From the NCBI RefSeq assembly GCF_036785885.1, contig NC_092323.1, positions 6,580,501 to 6,644,500 of the forward strand: a stretch of 64,000 bases of DNA, given 5' to 3'. Below are positions 11,901-22,508 of this stretch, piece after piece. The position numbers and the translations under genes are program-made. The notes beneath the pieces are model-generated. The model made no database searches and was not told the DNA's origin. It saw nothing but the letters and a program-made list of their open reading frames with translations. How positions within the stretch are numbered: the first letter of the stretch is position 1; each line of letters begins with the position of its first letter. The DNA is from Coffea arabica (taxonomy: Eukaryota; Streptophyta; Magnoliopsida; Gentianales; Rubiaceae).

Positions 11901-13119
11901 AGAAACACAAACTGCTTTGAGTCTTTGATAAAAAGTTAAAAAGTGTTATCTAGGAGAGATACATTAGATAAAACTTGTCAACTAATTTAGAAAGGTCACC
12001 CACAGCATGCAGGGGAAGTTGAAACTGAATGCAGATGTTACTGAGCTTTGGAATCGCACCTTTGCGGCGAGAAAGTTACCACTTGCAACACTAACACCAT
12101 CATGAAAACGACTATTATCTCCATGTCGGCGAATAGCACTCAAGGAAGGTCCGGGAGACAGCATTGCCTCAATCATGATACGAATTCTGCCAGCAGCATC
12201 TATTGCTGCTTGGAGGGAATCGGAATCAGTGATCCTGTAGCGCCCAACATACTTGGCCTCTCTTCCTACAACCAAAAAGACAAGCACGCACATGCTATTT
12301 CAGAATACCATTTAATAATGTAAAAATCCAATGCTTCAAAAGTGCTGCTTAAAAGCTATTAACCTCAAGAATATCTTTTTATGGTCTGTTGAGAACTAAG
12401 TTAAACACAAAGTAACGTCCAGAAAAGGCAGGACTAATACGTTATGATGCAGAGAAGACAACCCAAACAAGTGAGCAGAAGTGGCGTAATGACAGAGAAA
12501 CAAAAACAAGGCAAATCATAAGATTGAGAAAGAAATCAACTGGAAACCTCTTTCAATCAAAAGCTTGTCAATTTGCACGTGGGTCCCTGGAACCAGAACA
12601 AATTTGATTCCCAGCCCATGAAGAAGCGAAATATCCTGCAAGAAGAAGGTTTACAGCTATTTATACAAGCAAAACTAAAGGAAAAGGAAAGATAAAGGCG
12701 GAGAGAGAGAGAGAGAGAGAGAGCAATGAAAGACGTGCCATGAGAATATGATCCAAATCAGAGCGATCAATAATTTCAGCTGAAACTAAAACGACGAATG
12801 TGCTGCCTCTGTGAGCTAAAAAATAAGGCCAGGCTTCCCGAAAAAACCCGACGAACGACTCGTCTTTTTTAGCATTAATACTACTGCCGCTGCTTTCCTC
12901 CTCTAAAACATTGCATTTGATCAAGTTCCGTTTTCTCCCGGAATTAATAAGACCACCCTTTGAAGACGAGATAACAAAGGATGGGAATCGACTGAGCTTC
13001 CCCGAGAAAACATTCCAAATTCGAGGGTTTCTAATACTTGGGCGGTGACAATAGAATTGTGGCTGCTGATGATGGTTTCTGAGAGAAGGAACGCAAGAGC
13101 TGGGAGACGAGGCAGCCAT
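8997..13119 (-). CDS. NAGS: Amino-acid N-acetyltransferase (N-acetylglutamate synthase), chloroplastic; isoform from the proximal first exon
   Basis: Ten exons join in frame on the minus strand: 13119-12739, 12635-12548, 12265-12060, 11883-11732, 11121-10701, 10411-10314, 10179-10068, 9985-9826, 9549-9477 and 9147-8997, coding 613 residues. The enzyme acetylates glutamate with acetyl-CoA, the first step of arginine synthesis, in the plastid. After a Ser/Arg-rich transit peptide of about 70 residues comes the amino-acid-kinase-like domain ([20 protein letters not shown], then [20 protein letters not shown] and YVGRYRITD). The C-terminal GNAT domain has the acetyl-CoA loop [14 protein letters not shown] and ends [20 protein letters not shown]. 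At exon 5 the acceptor giving [13 protein letters not shown] matches the family; an alternative acceptor 36 bases upstream would add 12 residues. Intron 1 appears to use a GC donor (ATG|GCACGT), because only that junction keeps frame into DISLLHG. Length matches Arabidopsis NAGS (about 610). Confidence 0.93.
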
Positions 13120-13561
13120 GCAAACTCAGAGCTTGGAATATTGAAGCAAAAATGAAACCCCAAATTTATCACTACTTTCCTTTTTATTCCCAGCTTAAGT
13201 TGCTGAATTGGATTCGGTTCCGGCTGGAGGCGGCGGCGGTGATTTTACTAAATTTACATCTAATCTACAGCGCCGCGGAGCGTTGAGAAATACAAATACT
13301 ACTACTATTAATACAGTTTAATTAACTAACTTCAAAAGTCTGATAAAAAAAAAAAGAAACTATTAAAAAAAAAATAAAACCGTGGCTAGGGGTGGACCCC
13401 ACCTTGATTTCTGCGTATGCGATATGTGTTTTGGCCGTTACGTTCGGGAGAGGTGTTCCCATACCGGCGTTTTCCTTGCCAATCAATAGATAGCTACGCC
13501 AGAATTATCTAACACCTACCTATCATGTACTCTCCAATCACTGACTAAGCTCAGCCGCTAC

Positions 13562-14259
13562 TAGGGATGGCAATGCGGGCACCCGTCCCGCGGGGGCTCT
13601 CCTCCGCGGCGGGGGGCCCATCCTACGTCCCGCCACCCGCAAAAAAAAAAAATATATAATTATATATAATATGTAATTTAATTAGTTATAAATTTATGAT
13701 AATGATATTATTAGTTAGATGTATTATATAATGTATAGTAGTATATGTAATATAATTGATATTATCAATTATACGAATAATTAGGCATGTCTACTAATAA
13801 AATTTATTAATTAGTTATACTAAATTTACTAATACATTTATACTAAATTTTTAATTACACTTAATAGAATAACACTTTTTTCTCATAAAAAAAGCACAAA
13901 CACAATAATGAATTAGTGATTGTATTTGTACCAAAAGTGAAAACTTAATTATTTTAGTTGTATTTATTTCATCATGTTGGATTGTATTCAAATAACTTTT
14001 GTTTGATTGTTTTTATGAGTTTCAATTGTAAAATTAAAATGAATAATAACTTGATGATGTGTTGATATTTTAGTACTTGATTATTTATTAAAATTTAACT
14101 ATAATAAAATTTTATTAACTCAACGGGAAAAATTTTATTAACCCTGTGGGGGAAACGGGGCGGGACCGGGGGAGTGGGAGGCGGAGGGAGTTTGTAGGCA
14201 GCGGGGTGAGGGATGGGGGAGGGGTCCCCCGCCCCAACCCCGTCCCGTTGCCATCCCTA
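13562..14259. mobile_element. hAT MITE between the two NAGS first exons
   Basis: A 698-bp element starts TAGGGATGGCAATGCGGGC and ends CCCGTTGCCATCCCTA. It is flanked by GCCGCTAC at 13554-13561 and again at 14260-14267, a perfect 8-bp target duplication. The ends are GC-rich and the middle is about 80 percent A+T. No coding frame. TIR type and duplication length fit nonautonomous hAT. Confidence 0.92.
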
Positions 14260-14792
14260 GCCGCTACGGACAAACTGAGGCGTAAACTTTTACATCCGGA
14301 ATAAGCTCCGGGTTAGATTTACTATAATTACTAGTGCCAGTTGCAAATTACCCTCCCTCCATCACTACCAATTCCCCTATAATCATCGCATTTTTTTATA
14401 TTTAAGGGTACTTTAACCTTTCGACCAAATTAATTATCGCAATTATTTAATATCAATTTTTATTTTTTTATAATACACAGTTACACTCGGATTTTAAACC
14501 ATTATTTTGTTACACTTCATAAATTCATCTAAGATTAAAAAATTAATACTACAGAATTACAGCACGGGTGACGGAAGACGAGTTCAAGTTACTACAGAAT
14601 TAAAGTTCTAAAAGGTACCAGGATACCTTTTCTTCCCTTTGATTTAAACTTTAAAGTGGACAGATTTCTCCGGCTGTGGCCGGATATGCTAAATTCCTTC
14701 TAAAGATTCATTCGATCGATTGGTCTGAGGTCATTGACAAAAAAAAAGAGAAATCCGTAAAAGAGGGGGGAGGGAAAGGTTCAGGTACCAAC

Positions 14793-15149
14793 CTCGAGTA
14801 TGGAAGGCAGAAAAGGGCTGTCAACAATGTCTGCTGAGAAAACTAGGACGAAGGTGCTCCCCCTGTGGGCCTCAAAGTAGGGCTGAGCTTCCCTCGTGAT
14901 TTTCACAAACAATTTCTCATCCTTCTCTGACGAATTATTATTAGTATCACTATCGTAGTGCTCCTCTGCCACATTAGTAGCAGCAGCAGCAGCAGCACTA
15001 CGTACTCCCCAGTCGCCATTGCAGCTGCCGCACCTCAACTTGGACCAGAAACTTTCCCTCTCCTTTGCTCTCAACGTTGATCCCAATCTTAGGTCGGTTC
15101 TGTCCATCAAATGGGCCGATACTATAGGAGTAGAGTTCAAGACGGCCAT
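14793..15149 (-). CDS. NAGS: Alternative (distal) first coding exon of NAGS
   Basis: This minus-strand exon encodes 119 residues from an ATG in good context (TCCATGG) and ends at GAG|GTTGGT in phase 0, the same phase as the proximal first exon, so it can splice to the acceptor at 12635 to read ...[13 protein letters not shown]. Its last 35 residues ([28 protein letters not shown], then SPFLPSILE) are plainly homologous to the end of the proximal exon ([25 protein letters not shown]). The N-terminal part differs and looks like another plastid transit peptide, with an acidic Asp/Glu/Asn-rich linker and an alanine run. It is thus a duplicated first exon with its own promoter, or the remnant of a tandem gene copy. 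The open frame continues upstream to 15170 but without an ATG. Confidence 0.8.
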
Positions 15150-15801
15150 GGAAAAAATTACAAGCAGCAAACAAAGTAGGAGTAGGAGTATGTGCGAACT
15201 TGAAGATGAAAGAAGGCAGTAACAACGTACTTTTTTGTTACTGCTATTATGGAATTGCCGCTTTAATTAAGATATAAGAATGCTTAATCTTACAGAGAGT
15301 GTCACTGTCTTGTCGTGGCAAAAATATGCAGCGACCCGTTGGTGTGCTAAGATCTTTATCATACGCTGGCTATATATTAGTATTATCAGTTGACGACAAA
15401 AAAAGAAAAAAAAAAAATACTCCTATATTTGTTTGTTTAGCTGATTTGAGTTGCGGAGAAGGAAAGGAAATCTCGAGAACAGGCGCCTTCTTTCCCTTCT
15501 ACCAGTTTCTATGATTGCGAATGCGATGCCCATGACGGGGTTTCAATTCAAATTTTCAATCGACTTGCGAATTGAACCTGATTTTCGGGAAAGTTCACAC
15601 ACTATTCGATTCGATGATAGTAGGTTACGTTGTCGTTTCCAGGGCATTTGCATGACGATGCTGCCATCAATATTTCAACTTCGCCCTCCGATATATCAAT
15701 TTGGCATTAGACGAGAATTTTGAAGGCCATTGCGATCTAACCGTCTAATACCACAAAGGACATCTTCCATCCTGTCTCTTCATCTTTAGTGGAAGGGTGA
15801 A
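15150..15801. promoter_or_regulatory. Upstream region of the distal NAGS exon
   Basis: This is the presumptive promoter for the longer NAGS transcript. No coding region is recognised; the two plus-strand frames at 15299-15723 have no known motif. No core promoter element can be assigned with confidence. Confidence 0.35.
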
Positions 15802-16130
15802 TTATTTGATAGGATACCTTTATGGTAGGAATTTCCTAGGCAGCTCCTCAGAGCATGACACGTGTATTTATAAAATGAGGAGTTCACGAACCATTATGTT
15901 GCAGTGGTAACATGCGTGGCAATAAACCAAACAAGACATGCCTGAATGCAGCCTTTTTTTCCCTCCAATTCCTCATAAATAAATTTATTTATCGGATAAA
16001 ATAAAAATAAACCCGTTTTTCAATAAAACACCAGTTCTTTATGGCTTTTTTCTAGTATAAGAACAGAGTACCCATTTTCTCATAAAATACTAGCTCTTTA
16101 TGACTTTCCTCTATTATAAGAACAGAGTAC

Positions 16131-16286
16131 CCATTTTTTCATAAACAAATTTATTTGTCGGATAAAATAAAAATAAATTCATTTTCCAATAAAACACCAA
16201 CTATTTATTGAAAATAGCTATTTATTGGAAAACGGGTATATTTTTATTTTATCCGATAAATAAATTTGTTTATGAAAAAATGGGTG
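16131..16286. repeat. Inverted repeat inside the outer element
   Basis: The left arm at about 16131-16193 (CCCATTTTTTCATAAACAAA, then a GTCGGATAAAATAAAAATAA block) is repeated inverted at about 16217-16286. A third partial copy of the arm lies at 15972-16034, and a direct repeat of about 65 bp containing TATAAGAACAGAGTACCCAT lies at about 16055-16130. A related block recurs at 20880-20965. Confidence 0.75.
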
Positions 16287-16377
16287 TTAAAAAGCTGGTA
16301 TTTGATGGAAAAATGATACTTTAGGATACCAATGGATAACAATTAAAACACATTCACAGATTTGGTATTTTAAATGA

Positions 16378-19300
16378 GGAAAAATCGTTCAAAACGTCTC
16401 TCACATTTTGCAAAATAACTTTTTTCGTCCCTTACTTTTAAAAATGTAATTTTACGTCTGTGACAGCCCCACCTCCCCCTAAGGCGAACCAGAGGGTTCG
16501 GCGGGCCGCCTGCCCAACTCTCGCCGGGACTCAGTCATTCACTACAATTCTCAAACAAATTACAAGAATAAACCTCAAATATTACATCAAATTCTCCAAT
16601 AATTACATGTCAAAAGCGAATCGGAAATAATTCTCAACTATACATAAAATGATTTCCAAATCCAAACTGTACAAAACATAGGTCATCCAGACATGTGAAT
16701 AAGCACAACAAGACCTTCCTTCGCTTTGAGCCCTGTGGAGGGGAATAAAATATTTTTGGGGTGAGTTAGAAGCTCAGCAAGTAACCAGTAAAATCCTTAA
16801 ACAAATATATTTCACAATGTTGCATTTCGATCATTTCGATGATGTCATGATTCAGAGATCAAATGTTCGTTTAGTGCTCTCGTGAGCCAGGGAAATCATA
16901 GCACTTGAACACCCAACGCTCAAATAGATCATTTAACATTAACATTAAGAGGGAGCCCCTTCTTGAGCTCCAGATAAACATGAACATGAACCATAAACAG
17001 AGTGAAGACGTTGGTGTCCAGCACAAGACTTTCCCAGAACTCATTGAAGCCAAATCATGTCATGAACTCACATGCAAGCACGCATGATATGCAATCGAGT
17101 ACATAATGCAAGAAACATTTCACAAGTACTTTGGAAATAGTTTAGGGTCACTCACCTCCATGGCTCAGAAATCATCCATCAAATATCATTGCCTTGCTCA
17201 AATCCAAGTCTTAAATCACAAACTCAATGCAAACAAGTTCCTTCAAAGTTCGGACAACACTTCCCCTGAATTTGTTAACTTTTCCAGCCATCATGGCTTC
17301 ATTATTTCCTCAGCCAGTCCCAAAGGTACACACACAACAACAAGTTCATCCAATAGCCATTCAGCAAGCTCCAAGTAGTACTAGTACAAGTCAAGCTAGG
17401 GAAAAGTCCGGAAATGAAAGTTAAGCTCAAAACCAGAAAAACAGGTTTTGATGTCATTTTACGGTAATGGTACCAAAGGCGCTACGATTGTTGGATGAAG
17501 GTGAAAGATACACCGTTTCGAAGCTAAGAGACAGGACTACAATATTACAGAAGGTCACTCAACCCAGTTTCGAGTGTAACCAGGTCAAAAATGCAAGATA
17601 CCATACCAGAATCACAAAAACAGATTCACAGAACGCATTCTAGCGGAAACACCATAAAACAGGCTATCCAAGTCCAAATCCAGAAATTCCAAAACCAGCT
17701 GAAAGCTAAGAAACAGGGATAAATTTCATCAGAAGACCTCAACAACCAATTCGGAAGCAATTCCATCCAAAACAACCAATTACAGGCGCAATTCTTACAT
17801 TCGGGTAAAACCAGAACAGCAATAGTAATTTCGACTTTTCTCATCCCACACTACTCCGATTGACCAGAAATTTTGTAGGCACCTTTAAAATGTTATTACC
17901 TACAAATTTGATGTTTTGAGTTAAGGCCAATTCGGCCTCTATCTATGAGCTAAAAATTCGGGCAGAATGTTCCTTCACAAAACCTAATTTTCTGAAATTT
18001 CTTCCAAAACAGAAATTGATTGCAATTGTCCACTTTTTCCACCTTCTAGAATCATTATATACCATTTCCAATCATCATAGATAGCCACACAACCATGCTT
18101 ATATTAAAACAGAAAAATTCCCAAAAATAATAAAACTTCATCAAGTCAACCACAACTCAAGATATAATCCATCAAACCATCTTTTTAGCCATCACAAGTC
18201 ACTAATTTAGCATAATCAAGAACAAAGAAAGGATTGCTAGACATGAACCTTGAAATATCAAGAAAGTTGATGGCTTAGTCCTTTGCCTTCTCTAATCACT
18301 CCACCACTACCTTCAATCTTCCTAAACAAGTGACTTTTGTGGAGGAATTTGAAAGTCTAACGGTTGATTCACAAGATTGAGCAAGAAATGGAGTTGGAGT
18401 TGAAGGCTTTCTTCTTGTATTTTTGCTCCAAGAGGTTCGGCCAAGACAAGCTTAAAATGGAGAGAAATTGGTCAATTTTTTAGGTTTAGTAAAGGTGATG
18501 CAAATTAGTCAAAGTCCAACTTTGAATAAGAAGGTGACACATGTCACCTTTTGGTTTTAAAACTTATCTTTTTGTCTCTCCAATAATACAAATATCTTAA
18601 CACCTTGTAAAATAATATCACTTAATACAAAATTCCAACAAGTTGTCAAAAATATAATGCATTTACCGCACTTGCGGGTCCCACGTCCAAAATACGCTTT
18701 TAATTTCTCAAAAACTAACCGATACTAGAAAATCATTTTCAAACTATCTTTGCTCATAAACTTTATCTGGGGAATTTTTCTAATAAAGAAAATGTAGAAA
18801 AGGCGGGCGATTAAAAATAAACCCTAGAAAATTAGAAAATTTCCGGGTTCTCACTCTCATTCTTTTCGGGGCGTCACAACGTCCCTTATAAATTCACATT
18901 GGTCAAATTTGGTCCCTACTTAAGTTTCTGACTAGTTTTTTATCGGAATTCACCACTATCTTGCATGTGATCATATTTTAAGGGTAAATTTGTCAAATCA
19001 AATTTTATATAATTCGATTCATAATCCCTCACATTTCATAAAATAAATTTTTTCGTCCTTCACATTTTTCAAAATGAATTTTTTCATTTTTTATTGATCA
19101 TGTGTATGAATAATTTTTTTTAAATCCATGTATATATTTATTTGATTTCACCTGAACAGTATGAATAGCATGTGAAATCAAATAGATATATATTACACAC
19201 TATTCGTATTGCTCAAGTGAAATCAAATAGATATATACATTGGTTTAAAAAAATTGTTAGTTTTTCACTTATATTCATTTTCTTTTACTCGAAATTTGAA

Positions 19301-20186
19301 AATAAAGAAGATATTTAATCTTAAATATTATCGAGTGTTTATATCGAATTAAATTTGGATAGAAAAAGTAAACAAAAGAAAAGTATGACAAAAAGAAATA
19401 AGTGATTGACACTTTCAAATTTTAACACAATCATAAGATAAGTAATTCAACTATTGGTCTTGAAAGTGTCGAGTAGAAATTTCAGATTTAAACTGAAATT
19501 TGTTAGCATAATTATAGAATTCGAGTTAGGACCCATTAATTAGATGAACTTATTATATAACTCAATATATAAATTATTACCAAAAGAGAAATGTCACAAA
19601 TATTGAATAGGTTCAAATGGTGAAATCATATAAATATATACATGAGTTTCAAATAAAATTATTAGTTTAAAACTCCTATATATATCTATTAAATAGCATG
19701 TGTATAACTAAAATTAGCATGTTTAGATGAAATTCAATAGAGATAAATTACATGTTATTCATACTATTCAGGTAAAATCAAATAGATGTATACGTGGGTT
19801 TATAGAAAAAAAGCTATTCGTATACATGATCAATGAGGGATGAAAAAATTCATTTTAAAAAATATGAGGGATGGAAAAATTCATTTTTTGAAATGTGAGG
19901 AACGAAGCAACTCATTTTGCAAAATGCTAGGGACGAAAAAATTCATTTTGTGAAATGTGAGGGACTATTAATCAGATTATGTAAAAATTTGATTTGACAA
20001 TTTTGCCCTTAAAAATTGATCACATGCAAGTCACGTGGTGGATTCCGGCAAAAACTAGTCAGAAACTTAGGTAGGGACCAAATTTGGTTAATGTGAATTT
20101 GTAAGGGACGTAAAATTATACTTTTAAAAGTGAGGGACGAAAAAGTCATCTTGTAAAATGTTAGAAACGTTTTGAACGATTTTCCC
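16378..20186. mobile_element. MULE-like element with long TIRs, split by a solo LTR
   Basis: The ends are GGAAAAATCGTTCAAAACG on the left and the inverse of GGGAAAATCGTTCAAAACG on the right. The inverted arms run for about 400 bp each: left 16378-16458 plus 18884-19200, right about 19715-20186. The flanks TTTAAATGA (16369-16377) and ATTAAATAA (20187-20195) agree at 7 of 9 positions, fitting an aged 9-bp duplication. Net length without the LTR insertion is about 1.38 kb. The arms contain internal reiterations of a GAGGGACGAAAAAATTCATT-type unit. There is no coding frame. Confidence 0.82.
16459..18878. mobile_element. Solo LTR of a retrotransposon (probably Ty3/Gypsy), fossil
   Basis: A 2420-bp block starts TGTGACAGCCCCACC and ends GGGGCGTCACA, the TG...CA form of an LTR, and is flanked by ACGTC at 16454-16458 and 18879-18883, a perfect 5-bp duplication. 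No gag, protease, integrase or reverse transcriptase coding sequence and no second LTR are present, so it is what recombination between two LTRs leaves behind. Its length fits the long LTRs of Tekay/Del-type Gypsy elements; the family is inferred. It inserted into an arm of the MULE-like element and is therefore younger than it. Confidence 0.85.
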
Positions 20187-20229
20187 ATTAAATAACGAAG
20201 ATTGGTCCTATTTGGATTAGATATTTTTG

Positions 20230-20624
20230 CGCAACGGATCTTCTGTCCCACATCCTGTGCCACTCTCTGTTTCACTTTTTATTATATTGCTATTTCTCCT
20301 ACATAAATATTATGTTTTAGTTCTTTTTTATTTTCTTAAGATCCAATAACTATTAATTAAGTTATACACAAAATTTAACATACTCAAAAAATCAAAATGC
20401 ATAAAAAATGAGATTTTTTAATGAATTTTCTGCTGTGTTTTTTAATTTTCTATTATATATTACTTTTTTGAAGCTGCTGTATTTATTTTTTATTCAATTA
20501 ATAGTTATTGAATTTTAAGGAAACAAAAAAGAACTAAAACATGATATTTATGTAGGAGAAATAGCAATATAATAAAAAGTGGGACAGAGAGTGGCACAGG
20601 ATGTGGGACAGAAGATCCGTTGTG
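20230..20624. mobile_element. 395-bp foldback MITE (9-bp duplication)
   Basis: The left end CGCAACGGATCTTCTGTCCC and the right end, inverse of CACAACGGATCTTCTGTCCC, form arms of more than 100 bp (left 20230-20340, right 20516-20624). ATATTTTTG at 20221-20229 is repeated at 20625-20633. The middle is AT-rich with no gene. It lies inside the outer element and 35 bp beyond the end of the second MULE. Confidence 0.9.
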
Positions 20625-21408
20625 ATATTTTTGGGGGTGTTTTTCAAAAACAACACTATAGCATTTCGAACGTGAAATACAAATACTGTACATATCTGCT
20701 ATTTCTTTCCTTTTTAGACCAATCATTTTGACTTTTGTGCTTTTTGATAAAAAATTTTCATTTGTTTTTTGTGAAAATGCAAAAAAAAAAAATTTAATTA
20801 TGTATAAATTGAAAAAATTACTAATTTAATTATTGGCACTTTGCTCATACGTTGGAGGACTGGTAAGAAAACCGTGAAGAGTTGGTATTTTTATTCCCGT
20901 AAATAGCCTGCTCTTTATGGCTTTCCTTCATTATATGATCAAAGTACCATACTTTTTTGTATTTATCACGAATTTACATATTGTGACTGTGAATTAAAAA
21001 ATTTTCAAGATCGTATTTTCATTAATTAGTATTTTTTTTTTGTACTATCGTTAGTTTGAATGAATTGCACGGTGTTTGGGAGCAAATTCTAAAGTAACTA
21101 TATAATCCTAATAATTTTTATAATTGCTTAGTATATTTATGTCATGGGTATATATTGTTGGTATGTTGTTATTAATTTTATTAAATTGTTTGGTATATTA
21201 GGTACAGAAAATTATAGTTTCACAATTTTTTAAATGTAATAAAGCAGTGGGGAAAAAATGCACAGTGAACGGAGGAATTGGAAGGGAAAAAAGACTGCAT
21301 CCGGACATGTCTTGTTTGGTTTATCTCCACACGTGTTACCACTATAATATAATGGTCCGTGAGCTCCTTATTTTATAAATACACGTGTTATGCTTTGAGA
21401 AGCTTCCT

Positions 21409-21694
21409 GGATTTGGGGCAGGGACGGTCATGATGACTCTCAAGATTGGCCAAGATTGGCCAAGATTGGTCCCTGCACGGTTAAGGGCCAAGATTGGCTC
21501 TCAAAATTTTGTGCGGCTGAGATTACACCATGTAACTCGATTTTCGCGCCAAGTGTGGGGCTCACTACTATCTGTTGTGAAAATACATCCTGTGAAAAAA
21601 AAGTTACACGATGTACAAAGAAAGTTACGCGCAATTGATAATGACTAAAATTGACAGGGACGGTTGCACCTGCAACCGTCCGTGCCCCGAGTCC
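21409..21694. mobile_element. MITE of the GGACGNGGGGC-TIR family, copy A
   Basis: The 286-bp element begins GGATTTGGGGCAGGGACGG and ends with the inverse of GGACTCGGGGCACGGACGG. GAAGCTTCCT at 21399-21408 recurs at 21695-21704. The body includes AAATTTTGTGCGGCTGAGAT and GTAACTCGATTTTCGCGCC, shared with copy B at 28677-28922. It interrupts the right arm of the outer element. Confidence 0.9.
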
Positions 21695-21744
21695 GAAGCT
21701 TCCTACGGTAAGAAGTTCTTACCATAAAGGTATCCTTATTTGAT

Positions 21745-22508
21745 AGGAATATTCTAAGGCATCATCATGGCAGATCTGACGAACTGGCCCTTTTTCGTAC
21801 GATAGAAAATTACAGTTTTTTCCTTTTTTTGTAGCTTTTAATTTTGATTGCTATATCCGTCTGATTTCTTCTAGGGGACTAAAAAAAAGATGCGTTATTT
21901 GACTCAGCAACACATCAAATCCTCCAGCGAAACGAGAAGCACAAGGCCAGCACAAAATTGGAACTCTAGGAAATGTCAATAGTGAGAGAAGAATATTCCT
22001 CAATGGCTAACGAATCAAGTTTGATTTTTGGGGCAGAATAAAAAGAAAAAGAAAAGCAATTGTAGCTTCACATTAGTAGTTTTACCCCCTCATCTTTTTT
22101 CTCCATAGGAGATCTTGCTCATGGATAAGCCAAAAATCTAAAGACACCTGAATTAGGCAGATAAAATCGTCAGGCCGGGGGAAGGAGGTTTTCATTTACA
22201 GGTAACAGTTGACTTCATGAATCAGTGAGTCACTGCTGCTGATTTGATCTTTTACATGCCAATAGAAGCCACTCGATCCATGATGTTCCAAGTAGATAAT
22301 GAACGTATACGCTATCAGATGGTTAATCTGTCTAATAATATAAAAAGAACGAGAAACTAAATCCATAATCACCTACAAAATCAATTCTAGCAACTAATGT
22401 ACAATACACGATCAGTATTGGTTGAGCCGCACCATCCCCTCAGCCACCTTGCTCAACAACATACCCTCTATATCGCGTCTTTGCCACCACCTTGCAGTCA
22501 CTAAAAGC
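21745..22508. other. Downstream flank of the NEMP gene
   Basis: The part nearest 22508 is the likely 3'UTR of the minus-strand NEMP gene. Nothing else is recognised. Confidence 0.4.

Larger units (their letters stand above)
15811..21735. mobile_element. Outer long-TIR (MULE-like) element containing three further insertions
   Basis: The element begins AGGATACCTTTATGGTA and ends with the inverse TACCATAAAGGTATCC. TTATTTGAT occurs at 15802-15810 and 21736-21744, a perfect 9-bp target duplication. The inverted arms extend about 170 bp: the left arm at 15840-15976 (ACACGTGTATTTATAAAATG, then TAAACCAAACAAGACATG) is repeated inverted at 21269-21395. Removing the nested elements leaves about 1.4 kb of its own AT-rich sequence with no transposase frame. 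Arm length and the 9-bp duplication fit Mutator-like elements. Boundary uncertainty is one base on the left. Confidence 0.82.

Noticed and set aside
15150-15170. Longer start for the distal NAGS exon
   Set aside because: The codon at 15170 is TTG; the first ATG, in good context, is at 15149.
16459-18878. Possible gene inside the 2.4-kb insertion
   Set aside because: Short frames only; TG...CA ends and the 5-bp duplication show it to be a solo LTR.
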